In this document: in pieces, positions 44,143 through 51,440 of the stretch
How positions within the stretch are numbered: position 1 is the first letter of the stretch
Layout: each line of letters begins with the position of its first letter
Assembly: GCA_020636375.1 (NCBI GenBank)
Contig: JACJXZ010000012.1
Span: 186,001-250,000 of the forward strand
Direction of reading: 5' to 3'
Source: Lewinellaceae bacterium
Lineage (GTDB): Bacteria > Bacteroidota > Bacteroidia > Chitinophagales > Saprospiraceae
DNA: 64,000 nucleotides
Translations under genes and position numbers: made by a program
Notes under the pieces: generated by a model
Told to the model about the DNA's origin: nothing
What the model saw: the letters and a program-made list of their open reading frames with translations, nothing else
The model's database searches: none

Positions 44143-44430
44143 CAAGTGCAAGTGCAAACTCAAACAGTACATGATTGGCCTTTAAGTTTTGATAACCTGC
44201 AATTTTTTGTTCGCTGTGAAAGAAAAGAAATTTGACCTGGAAGATCGATTGGTAAGGTTTGCCGGCGATGTTATTTTATTTCTAAATGATTTGCCGGATG
44301 ACCGGGCTGGAAGCAATCTGAGTAGCCAGCTAACACGTTCTGCAACAAGTGCTGCAGCAACTATAATCAAAAACAAAAAAAGATAATATTTAAGAGCACA
44401 ACCCCCATTTGCCCCTTGCACTTGCACTTG
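44143..44430. repeat. Inverted repeat flanking the four-helix protein fragment
   Basis: CAAGTGCAAGTGCAA (44143-44157) and TTGCACTTGCACTTG (44416-44430) are a 15-bp perfect inverted repeat around the gene fragment. Neighbouring 'AAGTTCAAG' and 'CTTGAACTTG' blocks extend the symmetry. Four-helix (23S rRNA intervening sequence) protein genes in Bacteroidota are often bounded by such repeats. Confidence 0.6.
44216..44386 (+). pseudogene. Truncated four-helix-bundle (S23/IVP) protein
   Basis: From a GTG at 44216: VKEKKFDLEDRLVRFAGDVI, then 'FLNDLPDDRAGSNLSSQLTR' and 'SATSAAATIIKNKKR'. This is the first half of the 23S rRNA-intervening-sequence/four-helix-bundle family (normally about 115-120 aa). 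The characteristic second half with 'EAQ..AES..DFIHK' is missing; the frame ends 57 codons in. The broken gene lies inside an inverted repeat. Confidence 0.65.
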
Positions 44431-44449
44431 GACTTGAACTTGAACTTGA

Positions 44450-44731
44450 TTAATCCTCCTCTTCCATCCAGCCGCCGCCTTCTTCGTCATTGAATTTTAT
44501 ATCCAACAGGTAGTAGCCGCCCCGGTGTTCCAGTCGGATGGATCGCTCTTCATACTCATCTTCGCGGCAATACCTGGCTACTTCCCCGGAATTTACCAGC
44601 CCGGCAGGCAGGCGGAACATCAGCCGTTTCGTGCCCCAGTTGGAGAAGTAGAGCATGGCGTCGAAGTACTTCTCCAGCACCGTGGCCGGGTTGTGGCGGA
44701 AATCGCTGTAATGGTAAAGGAAGCTTGTGTT
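44450..44731 (-). pseudogene. N-terminally truncated conserved hypothetical gene
   Basis: The frame 'NTSFLYHYSDFRHNPATVLE', 'KYFDAMLYFSNWGTKRLMFR', 'LPAGLVNSGEVARYCREDEY' ends with an acidic tail 'DEEGGGWMEEED'. It is open up to a TAA at 44732-44734 with no ATG; only an internal GTG (44680) could start it. The 'Y..ANWGT.RLM.RLP' pattern is of a conserved family that normally has a longer N-terminus, so the start has been lost. Function unknown. Confidence 0.55.
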
Positions 44732-44884
44732 TTAACCCCCAGAGAGCCCGCCGCCCGCCGCCTGTTGATATTTGACGTGTGGCCGTCTCTGCGAGCCGGC
44801 TAAAATTTTTGATGTCCCGTCCCTTGCCCGCCGAAGCCTTGGCGAAGGCGGGCCGCCTGCCGTCCGCCGTCCGCCGTCTGCCGT

Positions 44885-46543
44885 CTACCGCCCGCCCCCC
44901 TTCACCTTCTTCAGCATCCCTCTTGCATTCTCCCCCACGCTCCCCTCCGGGTCCATCTCGATGGCCTTGTTGTATAGTTCAATGGCCTTGTCCGTATTTC
45001 CCGCCTTCCAGTTGGCCTCCGCGAGGCTGTCCCAGGCGTTGGCGGAATCGGGGAAGAGCTGGGCGTTGAGCTGGAAGACGTAGAGGGCCGATTCCACCTG
45101 GCCGCTGTTCATCAGCTGATAGCCGGCGTTGTTGAACTCCTCTTCAAAATCGAAGAAGCGGTAGGCCGGATCCTTTACCATCCGCTGGGCTTCGGCCGGT
45201 ATCTTTTCCATCTGGCCGGTGGTGAACAGCCCGGTGAAGTACCCCATGGGGTCGAGGATGAAGTTGTCGCTGGAGAAGTTGAGGGCGGCGTCCAGCACGG
45301 GGTCCCGGTTGGAGCGGTAGTCGCCGAAGCTCATGTCGGCGGCGAGGTGGGGCGCCAGCCAGTCGCCGTTCTCCCACTGCGGCTTGTCCTGCCACCAGGC
45401 GAAGGAGAGGTAGGCGGTGACTTTGCTGTTGGGCAGCTCGACGGGGTTGTTGTCGCCGTAGAAGTTGATGTTTTCGGCAGTGGGCTCGCCCACGAAGATG
45501 GCGTTGGTGTAGTTGTCCAGCTCGTTGACCAGGTTCTGGCAGGCGGAGAAGGTCCGCCGGCCGATGATGACGAACAGCTTGCCCACCTGGTTGATCTTTT
45601 CGGTGCGGATGATGCCGGTGACGATGGGCTTGTTTTTGTAGTTGTTGCCGCCGCCGTTGAGGCGCACGTCGAGCACCAGGCGCTCTACGTCGTTCTTTTC
45701 GATGAAGTCAAACACCCGTTCGTAAAAGGCCGGGATGGCCTCCGAGGGGTCGTCCTGGATCTGGCTGTGGCGCACGTAGACGGTTTTGTGTTCGGGCAGG
45801 TATTCGTAGTAGTAGATTTTGTCCAGGTTTTTCAGGTAGTGGGGCGTAGCACTTTGATCGCGGGTGGCCAGCCAGCCGTTCTCCGGTTTGGTGAAGCCGT
45901 ATTCGGTGGGAGCATCGTGGCCTTTGGCGTCCACGGCGGCGATGGTTTGATCGAACACCTTGCCGTCCTTTTCGAGGGTCAGCGTGATGGTGTTTTTCAA
46001 CTCATCGGCCACGCCCTGAGCGTGCAGCAGCTCGGGGATAGCCAGGTAGCTGAGCCCGTAGGCTTTGAAGAACTGGTCGTTCTCGGCCGGCACCACGGGG
46101 CGGATGGCGGCCAGGGCCTCCTCCACGGGTTTGCCTTCCACTTTGAGGACTTTAGCGCCCAGGGCCTGTTCGTAATCTTTGTGTGCGCCTTCAACGTATA
46201 TCCCGTCGCTGAAACAGTACAGGTTGACCGGCAGCTTGTGGTAAGGCACCGGGCTGTGCCGGAAGCCTAAAACCGTGTGGCCGTACTGAAAGGAGGAGAC
46301 GATGCGCGACAGGCCGGTCAGTATCTCGTGCTCCTGCAGCTTGGGGATTTCCGCGTAGAGCTTTTCTACTGCTGCGTCGAAAGCTTCGGCGGTGGTTTTC
46401 TTAAAAAGGAAGGGGTAGTCCTGGTGGACGGTTTGCTGGAGGAAGCGGAGGTCTTCCTGCCAGTCTTTGGCGGTGAGGGTGGTTTGGGTGTAGGTGGTGG
46501 AAATGGATAAACAGGCGAACAGAAGTAAAGTCAGATTTTTCAT
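44885..46543 (-). CDS. S41 family peptidase with C-terminal TPRs, exported
   Basis: A 552-aa protein with a signal peptide (MKNLTLLLFACLSISTTYTQ). N-terminal helical 'TRI-like' segment, then a PDZ-like part ('LGAKVLKVEGKPVEEALAAI'), then the S41 core: 'VERLVLDVRLNGGGNNYKNK' and 'GRRTFSACQNLVNELDN' with nucleophile Ser333, 'AIFVGEPTAENINFYGDNNP' next. The last 90 residues are two TPRs ('SANAWDSLAEANWKAGNTDK', 'AIELYNKAIEMDPEGSVGEN'). Periplasmic serine peptidase of tail-specific protease type; substrate unknown. Monocistronic. Confidence 0.88.
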   Translation of the reverse strand: MKNLTLLLFACLSISTTYTQTTLTAKDWQEDLRFLQQTVHQDYPFLFKKTTAEAFDAAVEKLYAEIPKLQEHEILTGLSRIVSSFQYGHTVLGFRHSPVPYHKLPVNLYCFSDGIYVEGAHKDYEQALGAKVLKVEGKPVEEALAAIRPVVPAENDQFFKAYGLSYLAIPELLHAQGVADELKNTITLTLEKDGKVFDQTIAAVDAKGHDAPTEYGFTKPENGWLATRDQSATPHYLKNLDKIYYYEYLPEHKTVYVRHSQIQDDPSEAIPAFYERVFDFIEKNDVERLVLDVRLNGGGNNYKNKPIVTGIIRTEKINQVGKLFVIIGRRTFSACQNLVNELDNYTNAIFVGEPTAENINFYGDNNPVELPNSKVTAYLSFAWWQDKPQWENGDWLAPHLAADMSFGDYRSNRDPVLDAALNFSSDNFILDPMGYFTGLFTTGQMEKIPAEAQRMVKDPAYRFFDFEEEFNNAGYQLMNSGQVESALYVFQLNAQLFPDSANAWDSLAEANWKAGNTDKAIELYNKAIEMDPEGSVGENARGMLKKVKGGGR

Positions 46544-46688
46544 AGTCGGGTTTTTAGGGTAAAGATACGAATTGGGCCGGGAAGTTGCATCGTGGCGCGA
46601 TCATCCTGATCGCAGGTCCGAAGCAGAGTTCCGGCTTGCCCATGGTACGATACGTTGTTACTCAGGCACCTGTTTCCAGCAAAAATAG

Positions 46689-46760
46689 TGGTGTCGCCAG
46701 GACTTGAACCTGGAACCGCTGCCGTATCAGGGCAGTGCTCTAACATTGAGCTACGACACC
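46689..46760 (-). tRNA. tRNA with GAU anticodon (Ile-like)
   Basis: Full cloverleaf on the minus strand: acceptor GGTGTCG/CGACACC with discriminator A, D arm GCTC-AATGTTA-GAGC, anticodon arm CTGCC-CTGATAC-GGCAG, variable CGGTT, T arm CCAGG-TTCAAGT-CCTGG. The anticodon at loop positions 34-36 is GAT (Ile). The D loop is short and has only one G, so the usual G18-G19 pair is missing; this may be a degenerate or pseudo tRNA. CCA is not encoded (only A follows). The identity is uncertain because the body resembles Gly-type tRNAs. Confidence 0.7.
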
Positions 46761-46783
46761 CTCCAAACATGCTCTCCTTGCAC

Positions 46784-46838
46784 GGGTAGCAGGACTCGAA
46801 CCTGCAAATCACAGTTTTGGAGACAATAAAAGTGTATA
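46784..46838 (-). pseudogene. 3' half of a tRNA (Trp-like remnant)
   Basis: On the minus strand: 'GTCTCCAAAACTG' (CCA anticodon loop context of tRNA-Trp), then T arm GCAGG-TTCGAGT-CCTGC and the 3' acceptor strand TACCCGT-G-CA. No pairing 5' acceptor strand (ACGGGTA) occurs upstream, and the anticodon stem is weak. It is 24 bp upstream of the complete tRNA. A tRNA 3' end left behind by recombination is a reasonable inference. Confidence 0.5.
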
Positions 46839-46856
46839 CTTGTAAAAAAAAGAACC

Positions 46857-47210
46857 ATGAAAAATTTGATCGTAGCAGCGTTGTTTTTTCTCATGGGATG
46901 TGCCGGTAAATACGATGAAAGCCAGCTGGTAGGCCAGTGGACGGGCGTGGAATGGAGAGACGTGACGAATGACCGGGTGATCGATGCGGCAGTGGCCTTC
47001 ACCTTCGATGAGGACGGCCGGTATGAGGCCAGTTCCGGAACCTCCACGGAAAAGGGGAAGTACTGGATCACCGAGGAAAAACTGCACACCATCGAAGACG
47101 GAAAAGCGGAGAAGAAAGTAGAGATCGCCAAACTGGAGAACGACTCGCTCCTGCTCCGCATGAACCGGGCGGGGGTGGTGGAGGAGATTCTTTTGGTGCG
47201 GGGGGAGTGA
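46857..47210 (+). CDS. Small lipoprotein, lipocalin-like
   Basis: A 117-aa protein with a lipoprotein leader (MKNLIVAALFFLMGCAGKYD, Cys at 15). The mature part 'ESQLVGQWTGVEWRDVTNDR' and 'FTFDEDGRYEASSGTSTEKG' is the start of a lipocalin-like beta-barrel family common in Bacteroidota. Probably anchored in the outer membrane; ligand unknown. It starts just beside the tRNA remnant on the opposite strand. Confidence 0.8.
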   Translation: MKNLIVAALFFLMGCAGKYDESQLVGQWTGVEWRDVTNDRVIDAAVAFTFDEDGRYEASSGTSTEKGKYWITEEKLHTIEDGKAEKKVEIAKLENDSLLLRMNRAGVVEEILLVRGE

Positions 47211-47430
47211 GGAGGCAGGTCAGATAGTTTTATCCTCAAAGATAGCGGTGGACAATTCGTTCCTCAATGGATGCTGAATAGCAAAAAAATATTATATTAG
47301 AGCAAATCATATTTCATCCATTGAATACCAGCAATTCTCGTTTTGACAAAATGGTACTTTAGAGATGTTTGAATATCCTTGTCCCCAAAACCCTGCGTTC
47401 TAATTGGCCCTGAACTTAAATTCTTCAGTC

Positions 47431-49338
47431 ATGAATCGGAAGATATTTTTTGCCATTCTGGCCAGTATCCTGGCCAACCTGCCTTCATTGGGCCAATCCG
47501 GTGGCGTGGACAGCCTGGAACAGTTGCTGGAGACAAGCCTGGAACCCGCCATAAAACAGAAGGTGCTGAGCGAACTGGCCTTCTTATACCTTCAGAGTGA
47601 CCCCGGCGGAGCTGCCCTTATTGCCCGCCAGGGCATAGATTTGGCAAGGAAGCGTTCCGATTACGAAGCGCTCGGCGAGGCTGCCAATACGCTGGCGCAG
47701 GCGTTCCTTTCAACCAATAAACTAGATTCGGCCCAACTCGTCATTGACCCGGTGCTGCCTCAATTGGAACAACAGGGATTAACCGAGGCAGCGGCAACTC
47801 TGAATATGACTAGAGGTGCCGCTTTTTTCCGTGCTTCGGACCTGCCCAACGCCGCCGCCTGCTTTGAACGGAGCGCCCGCCTTTACGCAGAAGCCGGAAG
47901 CCCGAAAGAAGAAGGGGCGCTGCTCAACCTGGGAACAGTGCTTATTGGTAGCGAAGAATTAGCCCGGGCGGAACCCATCTTCCAGAAACTGGTAAAAAGC
48001 GAAGCGCCTGTAAACCGGTTTAATGCTTTGATCAACCTCGGCAATATGTATGGGTTCCGGGGAGAGCTCCGGCAGTCCGTTCAATATTTTGAAGAGGCTT
48101 TGGATTTAGGGAGAAAATCCGGGTTTAATGTCGCAACAGTGCAGCTCAACCTGGGCATCTCTTATGAAAAGATGGGGGATTATGATCGGGCCATTTCCTA
48201 TTACCAGGAAGCTTTTGCTGCTTATTCGAAGCTGGAAGCCAGGCGGGAAATGGCAAAAGTGTTGTACAATCTCGGCTATTTGTATGCGGAACAAGGGGCT
48301 CCGGACCGGGCGCTCAAGGAAATCGAAAAGGCGGAGGCGTTGCTGGACGCCGGCAATTTGCAGGAATGGCTGGAGCTGTATACCGCCAAACACGAAATAC
48401 TGCAACGGAAGGGCGACTACCGGGCCGCCTACGGCGCCCTGCAGAAGGCTTATGCCTATCGGGACAGCCTGTTCTCCGTTGAACGGGCGCAGGCTGTCGA
48501 CGAGATAGAAACCCGTTATCAGACGGAGAAAACGGCTTTGGAAAACCAGAACCTGCAACAGGAGAATGAACTGCAGGCGGTGCGTAACCGCAACCAGCGC
48601 CGGTGGCTGGCCAGCGTTGTCGCCGGGCTGGCAGTACTGGCCTTTCTGGCCGCTCTGCTGTTCTATCAACGCCAAAAACTCAGGCAGGCCAACCGCCGGC
48701 TTGCCGAACAGAACGCCCGGGAGGAACTGCTCAACCGGGAACTGCGGCACCGCATTAAAAACAACCTGGGCCTGGCCAACAGCCTGATGCGCATGCAGGT
48801 GCGGCGGCTGGCCCACCCGGAAGCCAGGCAGGCTCTTCAGGAAGCCGAATCGCGCCTGGCTGCCATGTCGATGCTGCACCGGCGGCTCAATCAGGGCCCA
48901 CATGCCGGCATCACTATTGGCATCCGCGATTATCTCGAGGAGCTGGCCTTTCACCTGAAGCAGGCTTTTGACGGGGCGGGAACCTCTCCGGAGATCGAGG
49001 TCCAAAGCCCGGAGATGCAGGTGGATGCCGAAGCCGCCATGCGCATTGGGCTAATCGTCAATGAACTGGCCACCAACTCGTTTAAACACGCCTTTAAAAC
49101 GCAACCTTCCCCCCTGATCAACATCGTTTTCACCAATCTGGACAATGGGCAATACCAGCTCAACTATCGGGACAACGGCAGCGGCCTGCCCGCCGAATTT
49201 CAACTCGGCCGGCAGGAGTCGATGGGCCTGCGGCTCATCGATACGCTGGTCAAACAACTCGACGGCAGCATGGAGCTGTCCGGAAAAGAGGACGGGCTGC
49301 ACTTTAACCTGAGGCTGCAGGCGTCGGCGGCGGCGTGA
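47431..49338 (+). CDS. TPR sensor histidine kinase (HisKA_2 type)
   Basis: A 635-aa protein. The ATG at 47431 starts a signal peptide (MNRKIFFAILASILANLPSL). TPRs fill residues about 25-370 ('LLNLGTVLIGSEELARAEPI', 'NLGISYEKMGDYDRAISYYQ'). A coiled coil, then one membrane span (about 391-411, 'WLASVVAGLAVLAFLAALLF') precedes the kinase: 'ELRHRIKNNLGLANSL' with phospho-acceptor His440, 'IGLIVNELATNSFKHAF' (N box) and 'YRDNGSGLP' (G1 box). Periplasmic TPR sensor with cytoplasmic kinase. The response regulator follows 100 bp later. Confidence 0.9.
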   Translation: MNRKIFFAILASILANLPSLGQSGGVDSLEQLLETSLEPAIKQKVLSELAFLYLQSDPGGAALIARQGIDLARKRSDYEALGEAANTLAQAFLSTNKLDSAQLVIDPVLPQLEQQGLTEAAATLNMTRGAAFFRASDLPNAAACFERSARLYAEAGSPKEEGALLNLGTVLIGSEELARAEPIFQKLVKSEAPVNRFNALINLGNMYGFRGELRQSVQYFEEALDLGRKSGFNVATVQLNLGISYEKMGDYDRAISYYQEAFAAYSKLEARREMAKVLYNLGYLYAEQGAPDRALKEIEKAEALLDAGNLQEWLELYTAKHEILQRKGDYRAAYGALQKAYAYRDSLFSVERAQAVDEIETRYQTEKTALENQNLQQENELQAVRNRNQRRWLASVVAGLAVLAFLAALLFYQRQKLRQANRRLAEQNAREELLNRELRHRIKNNLGLANSLMRMQVRRLAHPEARQALQEAESRLAAMSMLHRRLNQGPHAGITIGIRDYLEELAFHLKQAFDGAGTSPEIEVQSPEMQVDAEAAMRIGLIVNELATNSFKHAFKTQPSPLINIVFTNLDNGQYQLNYRDNGSGLPAEFQLGRQESMGLRLIDTLVKQLDGSMELSGKEDGLHFNLRLQASAAA

Positions 49339-49438
49339 GGAGGATGTGGCACTGCCGGTTGTCCGTTATTACTCTGGTGCTATCCGGCTGCAGTTGCTGG
49401 TTATTCTTATGAGTATGATATAAAGAAACAGATCAAAT

Positions 49439-50218
49439 ATGCAAGCCCTCAGCATTCTCATCGTCGAAGACGACTACCTGGCCGCCGCCGACCTGGAAGA
49501 GGAACTGGCCGGATTGGGTTATCAGGTTGCCGCTGTGTCGGCAGACAGCGACAGCGCCATCCAGGCATTTCGCGAGAGCCTTCCCGACATCGCCCTGGTC
49601 GATATCGAACTCAAAGGCAGCCCGATGGACGGCATCGAGCTGGCACAGGTTTTTAACAGCATCAAACGCATCCCTATCGTTTTCCTGACCGGGCACTACG
49701 AGCAGGCCTACCTGGAACGCGTGAAGTTGGTGGGCCCGGTCAGTTATCTCCTCAAACCACACACCCCGCCGCAATTGGACGTCACGCTCAGCCTGGCCCT
49801 GTCCAATTTTTTTTCCCGGAAGATGCCGGACGCCCACGCTCCCTTGACAACCGCCTCTCGCCCACCCTGTATTTTTTATTCCGAGGCTGACTATTTTTTC
49901 GTCAAACAAGATCATCGCTACCTACGGATTGAAGTACCGGATATTCGTTGGGTGCAGTCCTTGGGCAATTACGTCCGGATCGTCACCGGCCAGGAAAGCG
50001 CCACTTTTTCGGTGAAACTGAAAAGCTTCCTGGAGCAGATACCGCACTCTGCACTGATGCGGATTCACCGATCCTACGTGGTGAACTGCCACCATGTGGC
50101 CTCTTATACCAAGGGACAGGCCTTTGTCCGCCGCCAGGACGGCGTCGAAGAGATCCCAATTGGCAAAAAATACCGGGAGGCGTTTTTTTCGGCTCTGCCC
50201 CGTTTGCGGGCGGATTGA
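49439..50218 (+). CDS. LytTR response regulator
   Basis: A 259-aa protein. Receiver domain 1-120 ('ILIVEDDYLAAADLEEELAG', phospho-acceptor Asp55 in 'IALVDIELKG', 'IPIVFLTGHYEQAYLERVK'). The C-terminal LytTR DNA-binding domain (about 145-255): 'YFFVKQDHRYLRIEVPDIRW', 'VQSLGNYVRIVTG', 'FLEQIPHSALMRIHRSYVVN'. Cognate partner of the preceding TPR histidine kinase. Confidence 0.93.
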   Translation: MQALSILIVEDDYLAAADLEEELAGLGYQVAAVSADSDSAIQAFRESLPDIALVDIELKGSPMDGIELAQVFNSIKRIPIVFLTGHYEQAYLERVKLVGPVSYLLKPHTPPQLDVTLSLALSNFFSRKMPDAHAPLTTASRPPCIFYSEADYFFVKQDHRYLRIEVPDIRWVQSLGNYVRIVTGQESATFSVKLKSFLEQIPHSALMRIHRSYVVNCHHVASYTKGQAFVRRQDGVEEIPIGKKYREAFFSALPRLRAD

Positions 50219-50414
50219 AGCCCGGCAAGCCCGGAGATCAAGGCAACTGATCTTTCCGGTTCCTGCTCTTCCTCAAACTTTCCCTTCGTATGGCTCATCT
50301 GCTGTGTTCATGAAGAATATCGACACATTGGTACGGATAGCTTGTATGCCTGAAGCATTATCCTCAAATTTAATTGCGACATAAACATTTTATGAACAAT
50401 TAACACCAGAGGAT

Positions 50415-50618
50415 ATGACCCTTGAAGTAGTTAACGACAGAACCGAAAACGTCAAGGTTTTTGGCAACAGCGAGTCAACGGTGGAATACTGCCAGGCCAG
50501 GCTCCACGAAAATTTCACGATTTATATTAATGCCGAAAGCCAGGCGGCGGCCGTGATAGAGAGGATCCGGTCAGAATTATACGCCAGCCTCAGTAATGTT
50601 CAGGTAAGGGTGCGGTAA
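50415..50618 (+). CDS. Small protein of unknown function
   Basis: A 67-aa cytoplasmic protein 'MTLEVVNDRTENVKVFGNSE', with 'FTIYINAESQAAAVIERIRS'. An AGAGG ribosome site lies 5 bp upstream. It follows the response regulator by 196 bp and might be its target; nothing supports that directly. No family recognised. Confidence 0.55.
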   Translation: MTLEVVNDRTENVKVFGNSESTVEYCQARLHENFTIYINAESQAAAVIERIRSELYASLSNVQVRVR

Positions 50619-50692
50619 TCCTGACGCGGGCAAAAGAAAGCCAATGCGTCCCTGCCAATGGAGTTCACAGGAAACCAGAACCAGAAAAGATC

Positions 50693-51397
50693 ATGAAAAA
50701 CAACACCATATACCTGTTCCTTGCCCGGCATTTTTTCCTGTCGGCACTGATTCTTTTTTCGTTCCATGCCCTCCTCGCACAGGCGGGAAAATTGCCGGGA
50801 AACCGATTCCAGGATAAAGACACCTGGGGAGAAGCCATACGCCACGCCAATGAGAGGACGGGCGGCATATCGCTGGGTTATGGCTATCACCGGTCTCAGT
50901 TCCTCAACCCCCGCTTCAGCACGGTGAGCGAATCCGGCAACCTCAAACCGGCCTACGGCGACTATGTGAACCTGCGCCTCACAGCCATGCCCTTCGTTTT
51001 TGATGTGAGTTGGTTCGCCTCGCGCTATAAAGTAGACAACTACCCGGCCTGGCCCTACGCCGACTCGGTAAAAGTGCGCCACCGGGGGTGGGAGTTCGCT
51101 GCCAGTTTCATCCCGATACAAAACGGGGTTTTCTCCAAATACGTGGTCCCCTACCTGGGTGTGGGTTATCAGTCAGCATCGGTGTGTACTGGATGTGGCT
51201 GGGACTATGCCCTGGAGCTGAAGTCGAGCGTCGATGCATCCATGCCCATCTGGAAGGTGGGGACGATGATCAATATCAGCCCGCTCTTTTTCATCAACGC
51301 CGAGTACAAACAGTCGTTGGGCCTCTCACAAAAAAACGCGTTCAGCCAGTGGTCGGTTGGCATTGCCAACCGATTCAATTACTACTATCTGAGATGA
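50693..51397 (+). CDS. Outer-membrane-like exported protein, first of a six-gene run
   Basis: A 234-aa protein with a long leader ending around 'SFHALLAQ' (N-terminus MKNNTIYLFLARHFFLSALI). The mature part is beta-strand-rich with alternating patterns ('GGISLGYGYHRSQFLNPRFS', 'VVPYLGVGYQSAS', 'LFFINAEYKQSLGLS') and ends in an aromatic residue pattern ('FNYYYLR'), typical of small outer-membrane beta-barrels. One CTGCG pair ('SVCTGCGWDY') may form a disulphide. Starts a run of six exported proteins. Confidence 0.7.
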   Translation: MKNNTIYLFLARHFFLSALILFSFHALLAQAGKLPGNRFQDKDTWGEAIRHANERTGGISLGYGYHRSQFLNPRFSTVSESGNLKPAYGDYVNLRLTAMPFVFDVSWFASRYKVDNYPAWPYADSVKVRHRGWEFAASFIPIQNGVFSKYVVPYLGVGYQSASVCTGCGWDYALELKSSVDASMPIWKVGTMINISPLFFINAEYKQSLGLSQKNAFSQWSVGIANRFNYYYLR

Positions 51398-51440
51398 CGG
51401 CTGCCGGCCTATCTTTTGAGGGTTTTTAAACAAACAAAAA

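Noticed and set aside
44182..44490. Minus-strand frame with 'QVQVQVQVQVQ'
   Set aside because: Product of the AAGTTCAAGTTC-type simple repeat and antisense to the four-helix protein fragment.
45347..46270. Plus-strand 307-codon frame opposite the S41 peptidase
   Set aside because: Antisense shadow, highly Val/Gly/Asp-rich, no domain.
46540..46812. Possible 90-aa protein on the minus strand
   Set aside because: It translates the tRNA and tRNA remnant ('RFESCYPC', 'GSSPGDT' are typical of translated tRNA sequence).
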